Notes: a model not told the origin generated them from the sequence alone. DNA of 64,000 nt from Pseudomonas sp. MUP55 (GCF_034043515.1 NZ_CP138214.1:2418001-2482000), one strand, 5' to 3'; positions 1 to 8,834 are shown, counted from the first letter of the stretch. Numbers and translations: made by a program.

Positions 1-2
1 CG

Positions 3-563
3 GCGGACCTGCGCGTACAGGGCACGCTGGTCAATGGCCTGTTGCTGAGCGTGCCATCGACCTATCGTCGCCTGCCTCGGGGCAGCGCCGAACATGTCGC
101 CGGCAAACAGGATTTCGAACGGCGCCTGCACGACACCCTGGTCGAGCTCAAAGCCGACATCGTGGTGCTCGATGGCTTGTTGGTGATCCTCGATGAACTG
201 GTGCGCCCAGGCGCGCCGTTTGCGCGGCGCATCATGAACATCCATCCGGGTATCACGCGTATCGAATCGCCTTACGAACGCCGCGGCGCCTATGCCACCT
301 GGAATGCGCTCTACGGTGCGCGTGGGCAGACGGTGGTGGACTGGGCGACCAAGGCCACCACGCCGTCGGAGCCGCTGTACCTCACCGGCGCCTCGTTCCA
401 CTACGTGGACAACGGTATTGATTCCGGCGAAGTGTTCCACGACGTGTTGAAGACCGAAATTTCACCGCAGGACACGATCCTCGAACTGCGCTGGAACAAC
501 TTCAACAACAGCCTGTTCCCGGCGTTGCATGAAGGCCTGGAACTGTTGGCCAAAAAAGGCTGA
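3..563 (+). CDS. pvdF: N5-hydroxyornithine formyltransferase, 3' part (pyoverdine)
   Basis: This is the C-terminal 186 residues of a folate-dependent formyltransferase that enters the window already open in frame. The formyltransferase core is visible: MNIHPGITR followed by SPYERRGAY, then GASFHYVDNGIDSGEV, the usual Asn/His/Asp catalytic arrangement of the GART-like fold. In fluorescent pseudomonads PvdF formylates N5-hydroxyornithine in the cytoplasm, making the hydroxamate iron ligand built into the pyoverdine peptide. The assignment rests on the family motifs plus the next four genes being pvdO, pvdN, pvdM and pvdP. The start codon and any PvdS promoter lie left of the window. An internal TTG at 42 is not the likely start because the frame stays open upstream. 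Confidence 0.9.
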   Translation, partial: ADLRVQGTLVNGLLLSVPSTYRRLPRGSAEHVAGKQDFERRLHDTLVELKADIVVLDGLLVILDELVRPGAPFARRIMNIHPGITRIESPYERRGAYATWNALYGARGQTVVDWATKATTPSEPLYLTGASFHYVDNGIDSGEVFHDVLKTEISPQDTILELRWNNFNNSLFPALHEGLELLAKKG

Positions 564-575
564 ATACCATCTGAA

Positions 576-1289
576 TGTGGGAGAGGGCTTGCTCCCGATA
601 GCGGTGTGTCAGTCGACTTCTGCATTGACTGAGGCACTGCTATCGGGGGCAAGCCCCCTCCCACATTTTTGGACTGGGTTGGGTCAGGCAGTGCAGGTTG
701 TGCATGATCGAAAGTGGCTGCATAAATAAAATTCCCGAAACACTGATGATCCCCTGTGGGAGGGGGCTTGCCCCCGATGGGGGTCTATCAGCCACTGCAC
801 CTGTGACTGACCCACTGCTATCGGGGCAAGCCCCCTCCCACATTTTTTGACTGGGTTGGGTCAGGCAGTCTGCAGGTTGTGCATGATCGAAGGTGGCTGC
901 ATAGATAAAATTCCCGAAACAATGACGATCCCCTGTGGGAGGGTTGGGTCAGGCAGTCTGCAGGTTGTGCATGATCGAAGGTGGCTGCATAAATAAATTC
1001 CTCGAAACAATGATGATCCCCTGTGGGAGGGGGCTTGCCCCCGATGAGGGTCTATCAGCCACTGCACCTGTGACTGACCCACTGCTATCGGGGCAAGCCC
1101 CCTCCCACATTTTTGGACTGGGTTGGGTCAGGCAGTCTGCAGGTTGTGCATGATCGAAGGTGGCTGCATAGATAAAATTCCCGAAACACTGATGATCCCC
1201 TGTGGGAGGGGGCTTGCCCCCGATGAGGGTCTATCAGCCACTGCACCTGTGCCTGACCCACCGCCATCGCCGGCAAGCCCCCTCCCACA
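576..1289. repeat. Tandem array of REPINs, 179-bp period
   Basis: This fills the 744-base gap between pvdF and pvdO, with no gene in it. Complete REPIN palindromes (TGTGGGAGG...CCTCCCACA) lie at 576-665, 755-842, 1022-1109 and 1201-1289. Between them is a nearly identical 91-base spacer containing GGGTTGGGTCAGGCAG and GTGGCTGCATA. CCCCTGTGGG recurs at 751, 930, 1018 and 1197, so steps are 179, 88 and 179. The 88-base step is a unit that lost its REPIN, leaving only TGTGGGAGG at 934. The array therefore grew by tandem duplication of REPIN plus flank and then suffered one internal deletion. Confidence 0.9.
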
Positions 1290-1307
1290 GTTGGATCGAT
1301 TGCGCTA

Positions 1308-2180
1308 TCAGAGGTCGCGCACTACCCGAAAGCCGATCCAGTCACCCCGTGTCTGCGGGTAGATGTTGTTGCGGTTGCCTGAGCGGGAAAACACCGGCGC
1401 CTCGCCCCAGTCATTGCCGCGGATCTGGTAGGCCTCACAGTTGGGCTCCACCCAGGCGCTGCCGTCAGTCGGCGCGCCGATGTAGTTCGCGTGCTCGCAA
1501 TCGGCAACTCGCTCATACACGTTGCCATGCATGTCATACAGGCCAAAGGCGTTCGGCGGGTAGCTGCCCACCGGCGACGAATAGCTGTAGCCGTCCGCCG
1601 GGCCGTAGGTGTTGGCGTGTTCGGCAATGCTGTAGCCCTTGCCTTCGTCGAATGGGAAGGGGAACGGCCCGCGGGTGCCGGCGCGGGCCGCGTATTCACG
1701 TTGGGCCTCGCTGACCATGTGGTAGTTCTGCCCGGTCTTCTTCGACAGCCAGCTCACGTAGCGCTTGATGTCGTCCATGTCCATGCACACGGCTGGCTGG
1801 CGTGGCCCCTGGGGGTAGCGTGGCTTGCTGGCGATGCATTCGCGGCCGGGGCGGTCATCGCCGTTGGCGATGGTGACGCCGGTCTGGCGCACGTAGCTGT
1901 CCCACTCGCCGGCGGTGATCTGGAAGCGGCTCATGGCGAAGGGCTTGGCGAAGGTTACTTCATGCATTGGGCCTTCGTCGGGCTCGCGGCCGACTTCGTC
2001 TTCCGGGGTGCCCATGGTGAAGGTGCCGGCGGGCAGCACCACCATTTCCGGGCAGTCCTTGCAGTCCTTGAAGACTTTTCCCGGTTGCGCTGCCGCCGCC
2101 TGGGCCAGGCCGGGGAGCAGGGCGCTGCACAGCGCGGTCAGCGCCAGGGCGGGCAGGGGTTTGAGTCGAAATGGCGTCAT
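1308..2180 (-). CDS. pvdO: PvdO, periplasmic formylglycine-generating-enzyme-like pyoverdine maturation oxidase
   Basis: A 290-residue exported protein with signal peptide MTPFRLKPLPALALTALCSA...AQAA. The mature part has the FGE-sulfatase fold signature: FTMGTPEDEVGREPDEGP near the N-terminus, GLYDMHGNVYERV in the middle and a C-terminal GFRVVRDL. From published work PvdO finishes the chromophore in the periplasm by oxidising dihydropyoverdine. I prefer the ATG at 2180 over the GTG at 2213 because only it begins a signal peptide. The GTG overlaps the pvdN stop, so the genes are close and probably one pvdM-pvdN-pvdO transcript from the PvdS box at 4877-4900. Confidence 0.93.
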   Translation of the reverse strand: MTPFRLKPLPALALTALCSALLPGLAQAAAAQPGKVFKDCKDCPEMVVLPAGTFTMGTPEDEVGREPDEGPMHEVTFAKPFAMSRFQITAGEWDSYVRQTGVTIANGDDRPGRECIASKPRYPQGPRQPAVCMDMDDIKRYVSWLSKKTGQNYHMVSEAQREYAARAGTRGPFPFPFDEGKGYSIAEHANTYGPADGYSYSSPVGSYPPNAFGLYDMHGNVYERVADCEHANYIGAPTDGSAWVEPNCEAYQIRGNDWGEAPVFSRSGNRNNIYPQTRGDWIGFRVVRDL

Positions 2181-2209
2181 GTGAGCGTCTCGTTCAAAGA
2201 AAAAAGGGT

Positions 2210-3478
2210 TCACAACCGCGGGCTCAGCAGTGCCATGAAGCGCTGGATTTCATCCGAGCTGTTGAGCAGGCCGGGGGAGGTGCGGATCACCGGGCCGACA
2301 TCGCGATCCACCGCGTCGATGACCACGCGGTTTTGCAGCATGTGCGCCGCAATCGCGCCGCTGTCCTGGCCCTTGACCCGGAAGAAGGTGAAGCCCGCCG
2401 ACAGTTCAGGGCTGCGCGGGGTGACCAGTTCTACCTGCGGATGCGCTAGCAGATGTTCCTTGAGTTCGCTATTGAGCGCATGGATACGCGCCTGCACCGG
2501 GGCCTTGCCCAATTGCAGGTGCAACTTGAACGCTTCGTCGGCGGCCCAGCGATGCTCGAAAGCGTGGTAGCCGCCGGGCGTCATGGTGGTGGCGAAATTC
2601 GTGTCTTCGGAGAAGGTCGGCACCATCGGCGTGACGTACTTGTTTTCGGCATCGCGCGCGCACACCAGGCCGGTACCGCGCGGCCCGAACATCCACTTGT
2701 GGGTGCCGGCAATGAAAAAGTCGCAGTGCATGTCCGTAAAGTCGAGGTTTTCCACGCCGAAGCCATGCACACCATCGACCACGTAGAGGATGCGGTCGTT
2801 GTCGTCGCGATGGCGGTTGTGTTCATCGACCAGTCGGCCTATTTCGCCGATGGGCAATTTGACGCCACTGCCCGACTGCACCCAGGTCATGCCCAGCACC
2901 CGTGTGTTGGGGCGGATAGCGCGCTGGATGTTGCCGATAATTTCATCGGCCGACACGCGGCTGGCGCTCTCGAACAGGCGTATGCGGCGCACCTGGGTGC
3001 CTTCCCTGCGCACGCGAAAATCCAGCACGTTCTGCGTCGCGTAATGCTCGTGCTCGGTGGTGAGGATCTCCTGGTCGGCGCGCACCTTGATCCCGCCGTA
3101 GATCATTGCCAGCCCCTCTGAGGTGCTGCCGGTGAGGGCGATCTGTGGCGGCGTGGCGTTCAGGTAGCGCCCGGCCCACTCGCGCACCTGGCCCTCGCGT
3201 TTCCAGGTTTCCTGCAGGTCCCAGTCCATCGCCAGGCCGGGGTTGCGGTCGATCTGCGCGCGGTAGCGCTCGATGGCCTCGCGCACCGGCCTTGGGTGCG
3301 AGGCCACCAGGAAGTTGGAAAAATGCAGGTAATCCGGGTCCTGGTTGAACAGCTGTTTCAATCCTGCCCATGGGTCGTTCGGCATGGCGGCCGACACTTG
3401 CGGTATCAGCGCGGCGCCCAGCGGCAGGCTGGCGGCGAAGACCCCGGCCTGCTTGAGGAATGTGCGGCGGTCGCTCAT
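2210..3478 (-). CDS. pvdN: PvdN, periplasmic PLP-dependent enzyme of pyoverdine side-chain formation
   Basis: A 422-residue aminotransferase class V-like protein with a twin-arginine signal (MSDRRTFLKQAG...PQVSA, cleaved near residue 30), so it is folded with its cofactor before export. The PLP lysine is K261 in GTHKWMFGPRG, the position reported for PvdN. VVDGVHGFG supplies the cofactor-ring aspartate region. PvdN converts the glutamate attached to the chromophore into a succinamide side chain, so this strain probably makes the succinamide form. The start overlaps the pvdM stop by 4 bases (ATGA), indicating translational coupling. Confidence 0.94.
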   Translation of the reverse strand: MSDRRTFLKQAGVFAASLPLGAALIPQVSAAMPNDPWAGLKQLFNQDPDYLHFSNFLVASHPRPVREAIERYRAQIDRNPGLAMDWDLQETWKREGQVREWAGRYLNATPPQIALTGSTSEGLAMIYGGIKVRADQEILTTEHEHYATQNVLDFRVRREGTQVRRIRLFESASRVSADEIIGNIQRAIRPNTRVLGMTWVQSGSGVKLPIGEIGRLVDEHNRHRDDNDRILYVVDGVHGFGVENLDFTDMHCDFFIAGTHKWMFGPRGTGLVCARDAENKYVTPMVPTFSEDTNFATTMTPGGYHAFEHRWAADEAFKLHLQLGKAPVQARIHALNSELKEHLLAHPQVELVTPRSPELSAGFTFFRVKGQDSGAIAAHMLQNRVVIDAVDRDVGPVIRTSPGLLNSSDEIQRFMALLSPRL

Positions 3479-4842
3479 GGATTTACTTCATGGTTGGCCA
3501 AGGGTTTGGCGGCTTTCTGCACCTGGTCCCACACCCGCAGGAAGTTACCGCCCCACAGCTTGGCGATATCGGCTTCGGAGTAGCCGCGCTGGATCAGTTC
3601 GGCGGTGACATTGCGCACGTCACCGACGTTCTCCCAACCCTGGAGACCGCCACCGTCATTGAAGTCCGAGGCGATGCCGACGTGGTCGATGCCGATCTTG
3701 CGCACGGTGTAGTCGATGGCATCGCCCCAGTCCTTGAGGGTCGCCTTGGGTTCTTCTTCGAGAATCGCGTACAACTCGCTGGCGTACTGGCCAAAGCGCT
3801 GTTCTGACCACGCGGCGATGATCGCGTCGCCCGGCATCAAGGCCATCGCCAGGTTCGGCAGCGGCGGCAAATCGAAGCGCGCGCGCAGGGCGTTGAGCTT
3901 GTCCTGGGTCGGCTGACTCAGCGGACGCAGGTAGGCAGGAAAGCCCACCACTTGCACCACGCCGCCACTGCGCTTGATCAGTTGCAGTTCCTTGTCACTG
4001 AGGTTGCGCGGGATGTCCACCGACGCCCGTGGTGCCGAGTGGGAGGCCACCATGGGCGTGCGGCTCAATTGCGCGACCTGTTCCAGCGCCTTGGTCGACA
4101 TCTGCGACACGTCGATGATCACCCCGAGGTCGTTGAGGCGCGCCACCGCTTGCTGGCCAACGGGGGACAGGCCCTCGAGGGCATCGGTGGTGTCATTGAA
4201 AAACGGCAGCGGGCGCGATGAATCCGCCCAGGCGTTGTTGCCGATGTAGCTGAAGCCGAACATGCGCATGCCGCGTGCCGCCCACAGGTCCAGCTGATTC
4301 AGGTCGTTGCCCAGCGGGTAGGCGTTGAGCATGCTGATGAAAATCGCGAACTTGCCTTCGCCGTGGAGCCGGCGCATGTCGTCCGGGGTGTAGGCGATGC
4401 CCACCTGGTTGGGAAAGTCGCGGACCATGCCGGAGATGATTTTGTAGCGCACCTCTTGCTCGTGGCGGGCCTCTTCGACGAAACCGTCGGTGGGTTTGTG
4501 CGGGGCGTTGGGGCCGTTCCAGATTTCCGGCCAGCCGAAGATAGTCAAGGCCGCGGCGGACAGGCGGCCACGCGACGCTTTGGCCAGGTCGAACTGGCCG
4601 CTGCCATCCTTGTCGGCTTCATTGCCGGCGGTGCCGAAATCCATGGGCACGGTGATATGGCTGTCGAACGACAACAGGCGGTCCTGCAGGTCATTGGCTT
4701 GCTTGATCACCTCCAGCGGGTAGCCGGCGTTACCCTTGAACCAGTGATCCCAAACCAGAAAACCGGCCCCGGCAGCGACGGCCAGAGCCAGCGGCAGGCC
4801 AAGATACAGCGCCTTTTTCGAACGTGGTTTTGTCATTGCCAT
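3475..4842 (-). CDS. pvdM: PvdM, membrane-dipeptidase-like pyoverdine maturation protein
   Basis: 455 residues: an N-terminal signal or anchor (roughly residues 10-31) followed by a peptidase M19 (renal dipeptidase) barrel. In the periplasm PvdM is required for oxidation of ferribactin by PvdP. The metal site looks broken. The usual HxD is H62-I-T64, the usual Glu aligns with L172 (ISMLNAYPLG), and the usual DLSH is DVSQ with Q247. H268 (ASHS) and the later ASDF aspartate remain. Peptidase activity is therefore doubtful. It heads pvdMNO, 34 bases inside a perfect PvdS box. ATG at 4836 is an alternative start. Confidence 0.93.
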   Translation of the reverse strand: MAMTKPRSKKALYLGLPLALAVAAGAGFLVWDHWFKGNAGYPLEVIKQANDLQDRLLSFDSHITVPMDFGTAGNEADKDGSGQFDLAKASRGRLSAAALTIFGWPEIWNGPNAPHKPTDGFVEEARHEQEVRYKIISGMVRDFPNQVGIAYTPDDMRRLHGEGKFAIFISMLNAYPLGNDLNQLDLWAARGMRMFGFSYIGNNAWADSSRPLPFFNDTTDALEGLSPVGQQAVARLNDLGVIIDVSQMSTKALEQVAQLSRTPMVASHSAPRASVDIPRNLSDKELQLIKRSGGVVQVVGFPAYLRPLSQPTQDKLNALRARFDLPPLPNLAMALMPGDAIIAAWSEQRFGQYASELYAILEEEPKATLKDWGDAIDYTVRKIGIDHVGIASDFNDGGGLQGWENVGDVRNVTAELIQRGYSEADIAKLWGGNFLRVWDQVQKAAKPLANHEVNP

Positions 4843-4876
4843 CTCAGTCAGTTGAGGCCCTTGCTATCAGGGAAGA

Positions 4877-4900
4877 ACGAGCGATGGCCGGGGAAATTTA
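4877..4900 (-). promoter_or_regulatory. PvdS iron-starvation box for pvdMNO
   Basis: Read on the minus strand this is GCTAAAT followed by exactly 16 bases and CGT, the established PvdS consensus TAAAT-N16-CGT. TAAAT is at 4900-4896 and CGT at 4879-4877, just upstream of the pvdM ATG at 4842. Confidence 0.92.
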
Positions 4901-4919
4901 GCGGGCGGCGCAGGGCCGT

Positions 4920-4943
4920 TAAATTTCACCAGGCCGCAAACGT
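4920..4943 (+). promoter_or_regulatory. PvdS iron-starvation box for pvdP
   Basis: TAAAT at 4920-4924, 16 bases, then CGT at 4941-4943: a perfect TAAAT-N16-CGT match 35 bases before the pvdP ATG. It is back to back with the box for pvdM, so iron limitation should turn on both directions through PvdS. Confidence 0.92.
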
Positions 4944-4978
4944 TCTAGCTCTGATTAAGCCGTTTCCTAAGGTAGACA

Positions 4979-6607
4979 ATGACGATCTCTCGACGTGGCT
5001 TCATCGCAGGCCTGGCGCTGACCGGCGCGGCGGTGCCCGCGGCCTTTTATGCCCATCGCGAGCTGACACGGGAAGAGGAATTCCCGATCACCCCCGGCGA
5101 AGCCACGGTCGACCTGGCCGACACCCAGGGCCAGCACCTGGCCAATACCTTGCGCGGCGTGTGGAGCCTGCGCCTGGAAGGCCACGATGCCGGCCTCAAG
5201 GGCCTGCCGTTGCAGGGCCTTGAGCTGCTGCTGGATATCGCTCCCCGGGGCCGTGGCCTGCGCGGTTACCTGGACACCGCCGAGAACCTGCGTGCCGACG
5301 GCGAGCCGCGCTACCGCGTATTGGGCGACCTGCGGACGGGCGAGGGCGCCTTGCTCTACTGGCGGCTGATCGATCGCGATTCGGCGGCGGGCATCGCGGC
5401 CTATGAATTCACGATGAGCCTGGATGAGGTCTGGGCCGACTTCGGTAATGCCGGCAGCGCCACCCTCAGCGGGCAGATCCTCGACCTTGCGCGGCCCCTG
5501 GCATTGACCGAGCGCGACAACCGTTTTATCGCGCACAAACAGCTGTTCCCCGAAGCCCGCCAGCGTATCGGCCTCAACCCGACCCTGCTGGCGTGGCTGA
5601 TTGCCCCCGAACACCGCCTGTTTCACCAACTGTGGCACGCCACCCGTGACCAATGGCACAAACTCTCCGAGGAAAAACGCGAGGCCCTGCGCGGGATCGG
5701 CTGGCAACCCGGGCCGCGTGGTCAGGAGCGTGATGCGCGGGGCAAGCGCAAGGACCGCAACGGCTCGGGCATCGACTTCTTCTTCATGCACCGCCATATG
5801 CTCGGCACTGCCCGCTCCATGCAGGACTTGCCGTCATGGACGCATTTCCCCGAGCCGCAACCGGCGCTGGAGCGCGATCGCCTGGGCTTTGTGCGTTACT
5901 TCGATAACCATGACGGCTTTGCGCTGCCGCCGTGCTGGTCGGCCCCGGATGACGCCGACTACACCCAGTGGGTGAGCGACATCAAGGCCGCCGAGACCTA
6001 CCACAGCAATTTCCAGGTGTGGGAATCCCAGTACCGCGACCCGCGCTACCTGGCGCGATTGACGCTGGGCCAGTTGGGCTCGGAGATGGAGCTGGGCCTG
6101 CACGACTGGCTGCACATGCGCTGGGCCTCGGTGCCGCGCGACCCGTCCAACGGCGCCCCGGTGCCGTTTGCCCGCGACCCGGCGGATTTTGCGGCACGCT
6201 GGTACGCACCGGAGAACGACTTCCTCGGCGATCCATTTTCATCCCATGTCAATCCGGTGTTCTGGCACTTTCATGGCTGGATCGACGACCGTATCGAAGA
6301 CTGGTTTCGCGCCCACGAACGGTTCAATCCCGGCGAGGTGACCCGGCTTGAGGTCAACGGCGTGGCCTGGTTCGCGCCGGGGCGCTGGGTTGAAGTCGGC
6401 GACCCCTGGCTGGGCCCGGACACCCACGGCTGCAGCACCACGCCGGGGTTGCAGCAGGGGCGCTCGATGGAAATGGACCCGGAAATCATGAAACTCGCCC
6501 TGCGCATCACCTTCAGTGACGATGAAGAACGGCTCAAAGGCCTGTTCAAGCGCGTGCCGCAGCGGCCCTGGTATGCGCGGCACCTCAAGCTCAACCGCAA
6601 AGCGTAA
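4979..6607 (+). CDS. pvdP: PvdP, Tat-exported tyrosinase of pyoverdine maturation
   Basis: 542 residues with a clear twin-arginine signal (MTISRRGFIAGLALTGAA). PvdP is the copper tyrosinase that oxidises ferribactin to dihydropyoverdine in the periplasm. Candidate copper-ligand histidines sit in HRHMLG, HDWLHMRW and FWHFHGWIDD, the last followed by the DDRIEDWFRAH stretch typical of tyrosinase-like domains. It stands alone on its strand, diverging from pvdMNO, behind its own PvdS box. A good ribosome site (AAGG) precedes the ATG. A family-B REPIN follows at 6624. Confidence 0.94.
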   Translation: MTISRRGFIAGLALTGAAVPAAFYAHRELTREEEFPITPGEATVDLADTQGQHLANTLRGVWSLRLEGHDAGLKGLPLQGLELLLDIAPRGRGLRGYLDTAENLRADGEPRYRVLGDLRTGEGALLYWRLIDRDSAAGIAAYEFTMSLDEVWADFGNAGSATLSGQILDLARPLALTERDNRFIAHKQLFPEARQRIGLNPTLLAWLIAPEHRLFHQLWHATRDQWHKLSEEKREALRGIGWQPGPRGQERDARGKRKDRNGSGIDFFFMHRHMLGTARSMQDLPSWTHFPEPQPALERDRLGFVRYFDNHDGFALPPCWSAPDDADYTQWVSDIKAAETYHSNFQVWESQYRDPRYLARLTLGQLGSEMELGLHDWLHMRWASVPRDPSNGAPVPFARDPADFAARWYAPENDFLGDPFSSHVNPVFWHFHGWIDDRIEDWFRAHERFNPGEVTRLEVNGVAWFAPGRWVEVGDPWLGPDTHGCSTTPGLQQGRSMEMDPEIMKLALRITFSDDEERLKGLFKRVPQRPWYARHLKLNRKA

Positions 6608-6623
6608 GGATCGACGCATTACC

Positions 6624-6729
6624 TGTGGCGAGGGAGCTTGCTCCCGCGACGGCCTCCCAATCGACACAGAAGATGGGGGCAGCTTCAGGACTGCTGCGCA
6701 GCCCAGCGGGAGCAAGCTCCCTCGCCACA
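6624..6729. repeat. REPIN, family B (TGTGGCGAGGGAGC)
   Basis: Imperfect inverted repeat starting TGTGGCGAGGGAGCTTGCTC and ending in the complementary GAGCAAGCTCCCTCGCCACA, with a 60-base centre. It lies between pvdP and the Fic gene. A second copy of the same family is at 45667-45761. Confidence 0.85.
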
Positions 6730-6795
6730 CAGTGCAGCGCAGTGCAGTTTCCTGTGCTGCACACGTTGACAGGTTGGCCGTTAGGCGTAAGGATC

Positions 6796-6819
6796 AACTC
6801 AATTTCCTGAAATTGAGTT
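6796..6819. promoter_or_regulatory. Perfect palindrome at the Fic gene start (candidate operator)
   Basis: AACTCAATTT at 6796-6805 and AAATTGAGTT at 6810-6819 are exact inverse complements around CCTG. The palindrome ends six bases before the GTG start of the Fic gene, so a bound protein would block its transcription or translation. Confidence 0.6.
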
Positions 6820-6825
6820 TCAGTT

Positions 6826-8178
6826 GTGGAAAAAATTCACAAGCCCGCGGATTTCGCTACTTTGCTTGCTCGTCATGGACTGCAGGTATTCGAGCTAGCG
6901 CGCCGTTTCAGGGCGGTCGATGACAAGGGCCGGTATCTGCATTGGGACGAATTTCGCCGTTATCCGACACCCGGCGTCGATAAGGAGGCGGCATGGGCCG
7001 CTATCAAGATGTCCCGGGCCTGTGGCAGCAAGACCCTCGAGCTTGAGAGTGAGTGCGGCCATCCTTTCTTCTTGTGCTCGACCGATTTCAGTGACGCGGT
7101 GATTCACGCCGTCGAGTCGGTGACCTCCAGGCTCGGCGGCGCAGCAGCGTCGTCTCCTCAGTACCGCGATAACGCTCAGTACCTGGTCGACTCATTAATG
7201 ATGGAGGAGGCCATCTCCAGCGCTCAGTTGGAAGGCGCCGCGACCACGCGCAAAATCGCCAAGGACATGCTGGCCAAGGAGCGCCCGCCGCAGAATGAGG
7301 ATGAACGGATGATCCTCAATAACTACCACCTGATGAAACATGCCAAGTACAACCAGGGCCAAGACCTGTCTGTCGCGCTGATCTGCGAGTTCCATGGCAT
7401 CGCCACCTCAGGTATAGAAGAGGACGATGTTCGCCCAGGGCATATCCGCGAAACCGACAATATTTTTGTGGGTGGCGCCGGCAATGAAGTCGTGCATCAA
7501 CCACCGCGGGCCGCATCGCTGGCGCACAGACTTGAGGCGCTTTGCAGGTTCGCCAACGATCGGCATGACGGGCAAGGTGGCAGGCACTTTATCCATCCGG
7601 TCGTCAAAGCCGTCATCCTGCATTTCATGCTGGGTTATGAGCATCCCTTCAGGGACGGCAATGGCCGGACCGCCCGCGCCTTGTTTTATTGGTTCATGCT
7701 CAAAAGTGGTTACTGGCCTTTTGAGTATATTTCCATCAGCGCGTTGCTCAAGGAAGCGCCCATGCAATATGGGCGTTCGTATATCCATACGCAGACCGAC
7801 GCGTTCGACTTGACCTATTTCGTTATTCATCAGCTGCGCGTCATCGAGCGCGCGATGAACGAGTTCATGCTCTATTTCGAAGGTAAAAGGCAGGAAGCCG
7901 TAGAGCTGATGAGCTGGCTGGATAGCCTTGGTTTAAAGGATGGCTTGAATTACCGACAGGGCCATTTTCTGAAGAACGTGCTGCAACACCCAGGGCGCAT
8001 CTACACGCCCAGGGAGCTCACCCATGACTATGACATTTCAGAAAACACCGCACGCAAGGACCTTGAACGGCTGGTCAGTATGAAACTGCTATTCAAGGTC
8101 CAGGAAGGGAAAAGCTTTCTGTACATCGCACGGGAGGATGCGCAGTCCAACTTGAAGAGGCTGACACCCAAGGGGTGA
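6826..8178 (+). CDS. Fic-domain protein with C-terminal winged helix
   Basis: 450 residues. The Fic active-site loop is intact: HPFRDGNGRTAR near residue 273, with the catalytic His and phosphate-binding GNGR. An inhibitory motif SAQLEG at 132-137 fits (S/T)xxxE(G/N), so this is a Fic enzyme whose own N-terminal helix can block ATP binding. Fic proteins of this type transfer AMP to hydroxyl side chains of a protein; the target cannot be read here. The last 70 residues (ENTARKDLERLVSMKLL then a FLYIA wing) look like a winged helix. That fits autoregulation through the palindrome at 6796-6819. Start is GTG at 6826. No toxin-antitoxin partner is adjacent. Confidence 0.88.
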   Translation: MEKIHKPADFATLLARHGLQVFELARRFRAVDDKGRYLHWDEFRRYPTPGVDKEAAWAAIKMSRACGSKTLELESECGHPFFLCSTDFSDAVIHAVESVTSRLGGAAASSPQYRDNAQYLVDSLMMEEAISSAQLEGAATTRKIAKDMLAKERPPQNEDERMILNNYHLMKHAKYNQGQDLSVALICEFHGIATSGIEEDDVRPGHIRETDNIFVGGAGNEVVHQPPRAASLAHRLEALCRFANDRHDGQGGRHFIHPVVKAVILHFMLGYEHPFRDGNGRTARALFYWFMLKSGYWPFEYISISALLKEAPMQYGRSYIHTQTDAFDLTYFVIHQLRVIERAMNEFMLYFEGKRQEAVELMSWLDSLGLKDGLNYRQGHFLKNVLQHPGRIYTPRELTHDYDISENTARKDLERLVSMKLLFKVQEGKSFLYIAREDAQSNLKRLTPKG

Positions 8179-8184
8179 GCGTTT

Positions 8185-8727
8185 TCAAACCTGTTCCTCA
8201 TCGCGCAACTGCCCACTCATCGCATCGCAACTGCGCGCCCAGTCGCTCATCCATTGCGGCATCGGTGGCGAGGTCTCATCCAGGCCCAGTGCTCGCACAA
8301 ACTCCGCCGGGGGCAGGGTGCCCTTGGCGCAGCGAAACAGCCCGCGTATCACCACCACGCCGATAACCCGGCCATTGCTGACAAACCGGTGCTCCATCAG
8401 GCTCCACTTGTGGTCCCAGCCGAGCATGCGGGTGTGCACTTCGAATACCTCGAACAGCTTGAGCTCGCGACGAAACTTGCCCCAGGTGTCGCCCACGATC
8501 GGCACGGCTTTGTGGCGCAAGGCCACCCGAAACGCGCCTGTGCGCAGGACGAAATCCATGCGGGCCACGTCCGCTAAGGAAAAATACCGGCCATTGGTGA
8601 CATGCCGGTTGAAATCCAGATCCAGCGGCCATACGCGCATGCGCACCACCGTGGTGGCCAAACCATGGGCCGGCGTGTGCCAGGGGCGCCGCAACAGCAT
8701 ACGTAACAGTCGAAACCATAAATTCAT
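8185..8727 (-). CDS. Hotdog-fold acyl-CoA thioesterase-like protein
   Basis: 180 residues with a 4HBT/hotdog core: WPLDLDFNRHVTNGRYF, matching the D-x-N-x-H-x-N-N/G-xY pattern of 4-hydroxybenzoyl-CoA thioesterase-like enzymes, followed by the long hotdog helix. Such proteins cleave acyl-CoA or acyl-carrier thioesters; the substrate is unknown. The N-terminus (FRLLRMLLRRPW) is basic and hydrophobic and may touch membrane. It converges with the Fic gene (7-base gap) and diverges from a GlxA-type regulator. Confidence 0.8.
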   Translation of the reverse strand: MNLWFRLLRMLLRRPWHTPAHGLATTVVRMRVWPLDLDFNRHVTNGRYFSLADVARMDFVLRTGAFRVALRHKAVPIVGDTWGKFRRELKLFEVFEVHTRMLGWDHKWSLMEHRFVSNGRVIGVVVIRGLFRCAKGTLPPAEFVRALGLDETSPPMPQWMSDWARSCDAMSGQLRDEEQV

Positions 8728-8834
8728 AAAGATGCCAGGCAGTTGATCGATGGCGGCACTGTACGGAGGTGGAATCGGCTAAGGTAGGTGCGCAAATGAC
8801 TTATTTCATGCGAAAAGCGCACGCGGGTTTTTAA

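Noticed and set aside
576..1289. Possible CRISPR array
   Set aside because: The spacers are nearly identical and the repeats are REPIN palindromes about 88 bases long; there are no cas genes.
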